Origin: Desulfuromonas thiophila
GTDB lineage: Bacteria > Desulfobacterota > Desulfuromonadia > Desulfuromonadales > Desulfuromonadaceae
Direction: 5' to 3'
Length of the DNA stretch: 64,000 bases
NCBI RefSeq assembly: GCF_900101955.1
Contig: NZ_FNAQ01000001.1
Coordinates: 313,358 to 377,357 of the forward strand
Position 1 is the first letter of the stretch. The number at the start of each line of letters is the position of its first letter. Below are positions 57,995 to 64,000 of the stretch, one piece after another. Both the position numbers and the translations under genes were made by a program. Below the pieces are notes generated by a model that was not told the DNA's origin, did no database searches, and saw only the letters and a list, made by a program, of their open reading frames with translations.

Positions 57995-59446
57995 ATGAGA
58001 TCAGGTTACGAAATCGTTATCGGGCTGGAGGTGCATGTCCAGCTGACCACCCAGTCGAAAATCTTCTGCGGCTGCTCGACCCGCTTTGGCAATGCCCCCA
58101 ACAGTCAGACCTGTCCGGTCTGCCTGGGGCTGCCGGGTGCCCTGCCGGTGCTTAACCAGCAGGTGGTCGAATATGCCATTCGTGCCGGTCTGGCCACCAA
58201 CTGCCGTATTGCCGGCCGCAGTGTCTTTGCCCGCAAGAACTATTTTTATCCCGACCTGCCCAAAGGTTACCAGATCTCACAGTTTGAGCTGCCCATCTGC
58301 GAAGGCGGTTATCTGGATATTGAAACCAGCGAGCGCGGTCCGCGTCGTATCGGTATCACCCGCATTCACATGGAGGAGGATGCCGGCAAGCTGCTGCACA
58401 GCGAGGCGCCGGGCGTCGGCAGCCTGGTCGATCTCAATCGTGCCTGTACGCCGCTGCTCGAGGTCGTGTCGGAACCGGACATGCGCAGCAGTGACGAGGC
58501 CATCGCTTATCTGAAAAAGCTGCGCCAGATCGTCATGTACCTGGGAGTGTGTGACGGCAACCTGGAGGAGGGTTCTTTTCGCTGCGATGCCAACGTGTCG
58601 GTGCGGCCCGTTGGGCAGCAGGAATACGGCACCCGCGCTGAATTGAAGAACATCAACTCATTCCGCTTTATCAAGGAGGCCATCGAATACGAGGTCGACC
58701 GCCAGATTGAACTGATTGAGGATGGTGGCAAGGTGGTGCAGGAAACCCGCCTGTTCGACAGCGCCAGCGGCACCACCCGCAGCATGCGCGGCAAGGAGGA
58801 AGCACACGATTACCGCTATTTCCCCGATCCTGATTTGCTGCCGTTGCTGATCGATGCCGACTGGGTCGAGCGGGCACGGGCGGCCCTGCCGGAATTGCCC
58901 GATGTTCGCCGTCAGCGCTTTGTCGAGCAGTTCGGTCTGCCTGATTACGATGCCGAGGTGCTCACGGCCGATAAGGCTCTGGCCGATTATTTCGAGGACT
59001 GCGCCGCCCGGCATGGCGATGCCAAGCTGTGTTCCAACTGGGTGATGGGCGAAATCCAGCGCCTGCTCAACGATTCGGGTCTGGGCATTTTGCAGGTGCC
59101 AGTTTCCGCTGAACGGCTGTGCGGGCTGCTGAACCGCATCAGCGACGGAACCATCTCGGGCAAGATCGCCAAGACGGTCTTTGAGCAGATGTGGCAGAGC
59201 GGTGATGAGGCCGATGTCATTATTGAGGCCCAGGGCCTCAAGCAGGTCTCCGACAGCGGTGCCATCGAGCAACTGGTGGACGAGGTGATTGCCGCCAATC
59301 CGGCTCAGGCCCAGGAATTTCGCGACGGTAAGGACAAATTGCTGGGCTTCTTTGTTGGCCAGATCATGAAGGCCAGCAAGGGCAAGGCCAATCCGGCCAT
59401 GGTGAATGAACTGCTGTGCCGTAAGCTGCGCGGTGAGACAGCCTGA
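57995..59446 (+). CDS. gatB: Aspartyl/glutamyl-tRNA amidotransferase subunit B
   Basis: The 483-residue kinase/amidotransferase subunit begins [13 protein letters not shown]. It has the zinc Cys set ([19 protein letters not shown]), the [13 protein letters not shown] block, the catalytic HMEEDAGKL and the C-terminal YqeY-like tail ([18 protein letters not shown]). It activates the tRNA-bound glutamate or aspartate. mtnA begins 13 bp after its stop. Confidence 0.96.
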   Translation: MRSGYEIVIGLEVHVQLTTQSKIFCGCSTRFGNAPNSQTCPVCLGLPGALPVLNQQVVEYAIRAGLATNCRIAGRSVFARKNYFYPDLPKGYQISQFELPICEGGYLDIETSERGPRRIGITRIHMEEDAGKLLHSEAPGVGSLVDLNRACTPLLEVVSEPDMRSSDEAIAYLKKLRQIVMYLGVCDGNLEEGSFRCDANVSVRPVGQQEYGTRAELKNINSFRFIKEAIEYEVDRQIELIEDGGKVVQETRLFDSASGTTRSMRGKEEAHDYRYFPDPDLLPLLIDADWVERARAALPELPDVRRQRFVEQFGLPDYDAEVLTADKALADYFEDCAARHGDAKLCSNWVMGEIQRLLNDSGLGILQVPVSAERLCGLLNRISDGTISGKIAKTVFEQMWQSGDEADVIIEAQGLKQVSDSGAIEQLVDEVIAANPAQAQEFRDGKDKLLGFFVGQIMKASKGKANPAMVNELLCRKLRGETA

Positions 59447-59459
59447 GGAGAACGGCGCA

Positions 59460-60527
59460 ATGGCGATAAAACCGATCCTGTTTGAAGACGGCATCTGCCG
59501 CATGATTGATCAGCGGCTGTTGCCGGCTGAGGAACTTTGGCGCGACTATCGCGACGATGGTGCCATTGCCGAGGCGATTCGCACCATGGTGGTGCGCGGC
59601 GCGCCGGCCATTGGCATCGCGGCGGCCTATGGTGCGGCTTTTGCCGCCGCTGCTCTGGCGTCACAGTCTCTGCCTGTCGCCGAGCGGTTGCACCAGTTTC
59701 GCCAACGCTGCCAGCACCTGGCCGCCACCCGGCCGACGGCGGTCAATCTGTTCTGGGCGTTGGCACGCATGGAGCGGCTGGCCGAGGCCACCAGCGCCCT
59801 GGCGCCACTGGACTGGGCGGCCGGGTTGCGCCAGGAAGCCTGCCGCATTGACGCCGAGGATGAGCTGATCAATCGTGCCATGGGGCGGCATGGCCAGGCG
59901 TTGCTGTCGCAGCAGGGTACGGTGCTGACCCATTGCAATGCCGGCGCCTTGGCTACCGGTGGCTATGGCACCGCGCTGGGGGTGATTCGCGCAGCGATCG
60001 AGGCCGGCAAGCAGATTGATGTGGTGGCCGATGAGACACGACCGTTCTGGCAGGGGGCACGCCTGACCGCCTGGGAATTGCAGCGTGACGGCATTGATGT
60101 GACGCTGATCTGCGACAATATGGCTGGTTATCTGATGCAGCAGGGCCGCATTGACGCGGTAATTGTCGGGGCCGACCGCATCAGCGCCAATGGCGATGTC
60201 GCCAACAAGATCGGCACCTACAGCGTGGCTGTGCTGGCCCAGGCCCATGGCATTCCTTTCTATGTTGCTGCGCCCCGTTCGACCATTGATCTGAGTCTGG
60301 CTGACGGCAGCGCCATTCCCATTGAGGAGCGTGATCCTCGCGAAGTGACGCACTGTGGCAACCAGCAGTTGGCGCCGGCCGGGGTGGCGGTGTACAACCC
60401 GGCCTTTGATGTCACGCCGGCGCGGCTGGTCAGTGCCATTATAACTGAGGTGGGGGTTGCCCGCGCAGACTATCGGACACAGTTGGCGGAGCTGATGGCA
60501 CGTCCGCCGTTGTGCGGTCATGTCTGA
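59460..60527 (+). CDS. mtnA: S-methyl-5-thioribose-1-phosphate isomerase
   Basis: The 355-residue enzyme has the catalytic Cys at about 159 ([18 protein letters not shown]) and Asp at about 239 ([17 protein letters not shown]). It converts methylthioribose-1-phosphate to the ribulose form in methionine salvage. Start ATG 59460 (GAGGAG upstream) fits family length. No other mtn genes are seen in the window, so the enzyme may serve a partial salvage route. Its end overlaps glnE by 8 bases. Confidence 0.94.
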   Translation: MAIKPILFEDGICRMIDQRLLPAEELWRDYRDDGAIAEAIRTMVVRGAPAIGIAAAYGAAFAAAALASQSLPVAERLHQFRQRCQHLAATRPTAVNLFWALARMERLAEATSALAPLDWAAGLRQEACRIDAEDELINRAMGRHGQALLSQQGTVLTHCNAGALATGGYGTALGVIRAAIEAGKQIDVVADETRPFWQGARLTAWELQRDGIDVTLICDNMAGYLMQQGRIDAVIVGADRISANGDVANKIGTYSVAVLAQAHGIPFYVAAPRSTIDLSLADGSAIPIEERDPREVTHCGNQQLAPAGVAVYNPAFDVTPARLVSAIITEVGVARADYRTQLAELMARPPLCGHV

Positions 60528-63500
60528 GCAATTGTTGGCTCAACTGCTGACCCTGCCGCCCGCCGAACAGCTCGCGGCCTGGGAGGCGCTGGCCTGCGCC
60601 TGGGGCTTTGCCGATGCGCGGAAAAGCGCTATCAATCTGGCTGACCTGGCGGAAAAGTTGCCCGATCCGGTTTTGCTGGCTGCTGTGGCGCGCCAGGCCC
60701 TGGGCAGCGCTGATCCCGACATGGCGCTTAACCATCTGGAGCGTTGCAGCCAGCAGCAGAACGCAGCCCTGCTGCGCCAGTGCCTGCAGCAGGAGCATCC
60801 GCGCGCGGTGCTGCTGACCCTGCTGGGAGCCTCGTCATTTCTCACCGGTACCCTGTGTCGCTTCCCGGCCCTGTTTGGTGAACTCTTTGTCGAAGGAGAG
60901 ATTGATCAGGCCAAGGACAGCACCCTGATGCGGACGCAGATCGAGCAGCGTCTCGACTCTGCCTGTGATCTGGCCGGCCTGCAGCGGGTGCTGCGGCAGT
61001 ATAAGCAGCGTGAGATCCTGCGCATTGCCGCTCGCGATCTCAGTGGGCTGGCGTCGCTGCAGGAGGTGACGGCGGAGCTTTCCAATCTGGCGGCTGCCAG
61101 CCTGCAGGTTGCCTGCAGTCAGTGCGAACGGTTGTTGCAGCTGGAATACGGCGTACCGCAGGTGGCTGCCGGTGAGCCACTGGAACCGGCTTTTACCGTG
61201 CTGGCCATGGGTAAATTTGGTGGCTGGGAACTCAATTTTTCTTCTGATATCGATTTAATCTATTTCTATGCCACCGCTCAGGGACGCACCAGCGGCATTG
61301 ACGGCCGTGGAGACAGCCGCATTGAACTGCACAGCTACTACGTCAAGTTGGCCGAACGGGTGACCCATGCTCTGGCGCAGGTGACCGAGGATGGTTTTGT
61401 CTTCCGGGTCGATCTGAATCTGCGGCCCGAGGGTCGCAGTGGCGAGCTGGCCTGCTCGCTGGCGGCAGCAGAGAGCTATTACGAAAGCTGGGGGCAGAAC
61501 TGGGAACGCTGTGCGTTGATGAAGGCCCGGCCGGTTGCTGGCGACATCGCTTTGGGTCAGCGTTTGCTCAAGTCGCTGGAACCCTTTATTTATCGGCGCT
61601 ATCTCGATTACGGCATGGTCGAGGATCTGCGGCAGATGAAGCTCAAGATCGATAACAGTCTGACGCGGGAGAAGGAAAGCGAAAACAATCTGAAGCTGGG
61701 TCGGGGCGGTATCCGCGAGATCGAGTTCTTTGTTCAGGCGCTGCAGCTGATCTATGCCGGCAAAAATCCGCATGTGCGGGAACGCAGCAGTCTCAAGGCT
61801 CTGGAATGTTTGCTTCAGGAGGGCTTTCTCAGCCCGGCTGATGCCGCTACGTTGCATGATGCCTATGTGTTTCTGCGCACCGTCGAGCATCGCATCCAGG
61901 TGCTGCAACAGCAGCAGACCCACAATCTGCCCAACCGACCCCAGGAACGGGCGCATCTGGCACGGCGGTGCGGTTTTGATAGCTGTACAGACTTTGAACA
62001 GAGGCTGGAGCACCACCGTCAGGCGGTGATGCAGCTGTATCGTGGGTTGTTTTTTGCCGGTGAGGAGCAGCCCGAACAGGAATTTTCGCCCGAGGTGCGG
62101 TTGCTGCTTGATCCTGAAGCGGATGCCGATTTGCTCAAGGATGTTCTCGAAGCCAACGGTTTCCGCCAGGTCGACGCTGCCTGGGAGACCCTGGCACGCC
62201 TGCGGGATGGCAAGATGGGCCCACCCATGACCCGGCGGGCCCGCCGTGCTTACGAACAGATTCTGCCGCTGCTGGTGCAGGAACTGCTCGCCTCGCCGCA
62301 GCCTGATCTGGCGTTGCGCCATCTGGAAAATTTTTTGCTGGGCCTGCGGGCGCCAGCGACGTTTTATGGTTTGCTGGCAGAGCATCCCAAAACCGTCGCC
62401 TTGCTGATCAGCTTGTTTGCTACCAGTACCTTCCTGTCGCGTTTCTTTACCCTTCATCCCGATTTGATTGATTGTTTGGTGTCCAGCAGTCATGCCCAGA
62501 CCTATAAATCGATTGAAGAGCAGCGTGCCGAACTCAGTCAGCGGCTGGCGGCTTATGAGGACAATTACGAGATGCAGCTGGATGTACTGCGGCGCTTTCG
62601 TAATGAAGAGTTTCTTCGAATCGCCTTCAATGATTTGCAGGACAGTGCCGCCCTGGCCAGCAGTACCCAGCAACTCAGCACCCTGGCACAGGTATGCCTG
62701 GAGCAGGCCGTGCGACTGGCGCAGGATGAGATGCTGCCCCGTTTCGGTTTGCCCGGCAGTCTGACGACACAAGGCGTTTGGCAGCAGGCGGAGTTTGCTG
62801 TGCTGGGACTGGGCAAGCTTGGCGGGATGGAACTGAACTACCATTCCGATTTGGATATCATCTTTATTTACGATGGGCCGGGTCAGACTCGGCCGGCGGC
62901 CCAGACTGACCCGGCGCGCTTCCGCGCGCTGAGCAATCAGGAATATTTTTCCCGTCTGGGCCAGCGCATCATTTCCGTGCTGACATTGGTGACACGGGAA
63001 GGGCGGGTCTACGAGATCGATACACGGCTACGGCCGTCGGGCAACCAGGGACCTTTGGTGACCAGTTTGCCCGCTTATGAGGACTATCACCAGCATCAGG
63101 CCCAGTTGTGGGAGCGCCAGGCCTTGACCAAGGCGCGGGTGGTGGTGGCGTCTGCCGCCATGCGGCGCCGCATCGACGCCGTCAATGCCCGTATGACCTG
63201 GGAAAAGCCCCTGCCGGTCGAGCTGGCGCAGGAGATCTGTCGCTTACGCGACCGGATGGAAAAGGAAATTGCCCGCGAGGATAGTGGTCGTTTCAATATC
63301 AAGACCGGTCGTGGTGGGCTGGTGGATGTTGAGTTTATTACCCAGTATCTGCAGCTGTTGCATGGTCAGGCTCACCCGTCAGTTCGCAGCCCCAATACCC
63401 TCGAAGCCCTGGAGGCGTTGCGACAGGCAGGTGTACTGGCGGGCTGCGCTGCCGATAGCCTGATGCAGGGGTATCGTTTTTTGCGGCGGTTGGAAAATAA

Positions 63501-63714
63501 ACTGCGTCTGTTACACGATCAGTCGATCAGCGAGATCAGCCCGGAACCCCTGCAGCTACGCAAGCTGGCCCGCCTGCTGGGTTATGAAGGCACCCTGGGA
63601 CCACCAGAGGAGCAGTTTCTCGAAGCGTATCGGACGACTACCGAGGGGCTGCGGTCCCTGTTTGAACGTTATCTGTGTCCGGCTGCGACGGAGGAGGGAG
63701 AGTTGCAATGTTGA
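60520..63714 (+). CDS. glnE: Bifunctional glutamine synthetase adenylyltransferase/deadenylyltransferase
   Basis: The 1064-residue protein contains two nucleotidyltransferase domains. An N-terminal deadenylylase ([16 protein letters not shown], near residue 230) and a C-terminal adenylylase ([16 protein letters not shown], near 765) are each followed by a helical GlnD_UR_UTase-like region ([17 protein letters not shown] and [17 protein letters not shown]). It controls glutamine synthetase in answer to PII. The length is above the usual 950 for this enzyme, from extra helical segments. It overlaps mtnA by 8 bases. Confidence 0.96.
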   Translation: MSEQLLAQLLTLPPAEQLAAWEALACAWGFADARKSAINLADLAEKLPDPVLLAAVARQALGSADPDMALNHLERCSQQQNAALLRQCLQQEHPRAVLLTLLGASSFLTGTLCRFPALFGELFVEGEIDQAKDSTLMRTQIEQRLDSACDLAGLQRVLRQYKQREILRIAARDLSGLASLQEVTAELSNLAAASLQVACSQCERLLQLEYGVPQVAAGEPLEPAFTVLAMGKFGGWELNFSSDIDLIYFYATAQGRTSGIDGRGDSRIELHSYYVKLAERVTHALAQVTEDGFVFRVDLNLRPEGRSGELACSLAAAESYYESWGQNWERCALMKARPVAGDIALGQRLLKSLEPFIYRRYLDYGMVEDLRQMKLKIDNSLTREKESENNLKLGRGGIREIEFFVQALQLIYAGKNPHVRERSSLKALECLLQEGFLSPADAATLHDAYVFLRTVEHRIQVLQQQQTHNLPNRPQERAHLARRCGFDSCTDFEQRLEHHRQAVMQLYRGLFFAGEEQPEQEFSPEVRLLLDPEADADLLKDVLEANGFRQVDAAWETLARLRDGKMGPPMTRRARRAYEQILPLLVQELLASPQPDLALRHLENFLLGLRAPATFYGLLAEHPKTVALLISLFATSTFLSRFFTLHPDLIDCLVSSSHAQTYKSIEEQRAELSQRLAAYEDNYEMQLDVLRRFRNEEFLRIAFNDLQDSAALASSTQQLSTLAQVCLEQAVRLAQDEMLPRFGLPGSLTTQGVWQQAEFAVLGLGKLGGMELNYHSDLDIIFIYDGPGQTRPAAQTDPARFRALSNQEYFSRLGQRIISVLTLVTREGRVYEIDTRLRPSGNQGPLVTSLPAYEDYHQHQAQLWERQALTKARVVVASAAMRRRIDAVNARMTWEKPLPVELAQEICRLRDRMEKEIAREDSGRFNIKTGRGGLVDVEFITQYLQLLHGQAHPSVRSPNTLEALEALRQAGVLAGCAADSLMQGYRFLRRLENKLRLLHDQSISEISPEPLQLRKLARLLGYEGTLGPPEEQFLEAYRTTTEGLRSLFERYLCPAATEEGELQC

Positions 63715-63791
63715 GTCTGCGATTGTTATTTCTACTGGCTGCTGCTGTGTCACTGAGCGCCTGTGGCTGTCTCGATATCCCCTGTCTGTGA
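63708..63791 (+). CDS. Possible 27-residue mini-lipoprotein
   Basis: [19 protein letters not shown] followed by GCLDIPCL: a complete lipoprotein signal peptide with lipobox LSAC and only nine mature residues, three of them Cys. GGAGGGAG lies 8 bases before the ATG, and the start overlaps the last bases of glnE. Short Cys-rich lipoproteins of this kind exist. However, the 3' half overlaps the minus-strand gene at 63750, so one of the two ends may be wrong. Confidence 0.5.
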   Translation: MLSLRLLFLLAAAVSLSACGCLDIPCL

Positions 63792-64000
63792 TGGTGCTGG
63801 CCATAGCTTGCGATCGAGCAGGTGGCGCGGCTGGACATTGGCCAAGGCATTGAGCAGGCTGTTGCGTACCTGCGGGATGTCCTGCTCCAGCTGGTCGAGC
63901 AGGGTTTTCATGGCCTGGCGTTTCTGATCGATCAGCGCTTCTTGGGGGCAGTTACAGCTTTGGGTTACGAGGCCGCTGCTGCTGATCCAGCGCTGAATCA
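63750..64000 (-). CDS. 3' end of an unidentified minus-strand gene
   Basis: An open minus frame runs from the window edge to TGA at 63752-63750 (about 82 residues). It contains a CNC pair near the edge and helical segments (LLDQLEQDIPQVRNSLLNALANV), then PRHLLDRKLWP. Codon choice resembles the rest of the window. Not recognised. Its last 14 codons overlap the 27-residue ORF on the other strand. Confidence 0.5.
   Translation of the reverse strand, partial: IQRWISSSGLVTQSCNCPQEALIDQKRQAMKTLLDQLEQDIPQVRNSLLNALANVQPRHLLDRKLWPAPSQTGDIETATGAQ

Noticed and set aside
1-64000. tRNA genes, rRNA genes, CRISPR arrays, insertion sequences, prophage
   Set aside because: None seen: no cloverleaf with T-loop GTTCRANYC in gaps, no regularly spaced repeats, no transposase or integrase-like protein. 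A tRNAscan and CRISPR search would settle it.
63750-64000. Naming the truncated minus-strand gene
   Set aside because: Only about 82 C-terminal residues are visible and no family motif is recognisable.

Overview
The window looks like chromosome from a GC-rich, anaerobic, respiring bacterium of the Desulfuromonadia (Geobacter / Desulfuromonas / Pelobacter relatives). Four things point there: many multihaem c-type cytochromes (about 60 CXXCH motifs in five cytochromes), sigma-54-dependent two-component regulators, an oxygen-independent class III ribonucleotide reductase, and acetate-uptake and succinyl-CoA synthetase genes. No rRNA, tRNA, CRISPR array, insertion sequence or prophage is visible. 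Genes are densely packed, often with 4-base ATGA overlaps.

Layout. 1-5.7 kb (minus): a cyclic-nucleotide-binding protein, an AI-2E-type permease, a double-Cache histidine kinase and an NtrC-type regulator. They sit upstream of a Cys-rich/acetate-transporter gene that has a consensus sigma-54 promoter. 5.9-9.4 kb (plus): uvrC, lrgA-lrgB-like genes and a thioesterase. 9.4-11.2 kb (minus): an NrfJ-like lipoprotein, a small HAD protein and a flavin-oxidase-like protein. 11.5-16.5 kb (plus): a six-gene TonB2-type energy-transduction operon. 16.5-19.9 kb: a MerR/B12-binding regulator with an SRPBCC partner, divergent from a phasin-like and UbiB-like pair; two operator-like palindromes and a shared -10 lie between them. 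20-28.9 kb: deaD-type helicase, sucCD, a heterodimeric ABC exporter and rsgA. 29.2-33.4 kb (minus): three multihaem cytochromes (12, 20 and 12 haems) and a Sel1-repeat protein. 33.8-42.3 kb (plus): metY, a membrane protein, pepN, a GGDEF protein, engB, cobL and a PilZ protein.

42.5-51.6 kb is an inner-membrane respiratory locus. It holds a nine-haem/cytochrome b fusion (CbcL-like), a histidine kinase with a haem-c-type periplasmic sensor, a convergent sigma-54 regulator, a heptahaem cytochrome plus b-type cytochrome (CbcA/CbcB-like), and a second copy of the haem sensor without a kinase domain. The setting resembles the CbcBA/BccR low-potential electron-transfer system of Geobacter. TGTATACA palindromes lie upstream of all three cytochrome transcription units, and a second dyad, YTGTAT-N9-ATACAG, occurs at three places. 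They suggest a shared regulator.

53-56 kb carries the anaerobic ribonucleotide reductase behind two NrdR-like boxes. Here NrdD is split: the main subunit stops before the glycyl-radical motif, and that motif lies on a separate 48-residue ORF with its own ribosome binding site, followed by nrdG. 56-63.7 kb is gatC-gatA-gatB-mtnA-glnE, then a 27-residue lipoprotein ORF and the 3' end of a minus-strand gene. A diverged repeat of about 147 bp occurs at 11.3 and 29.0 kb.
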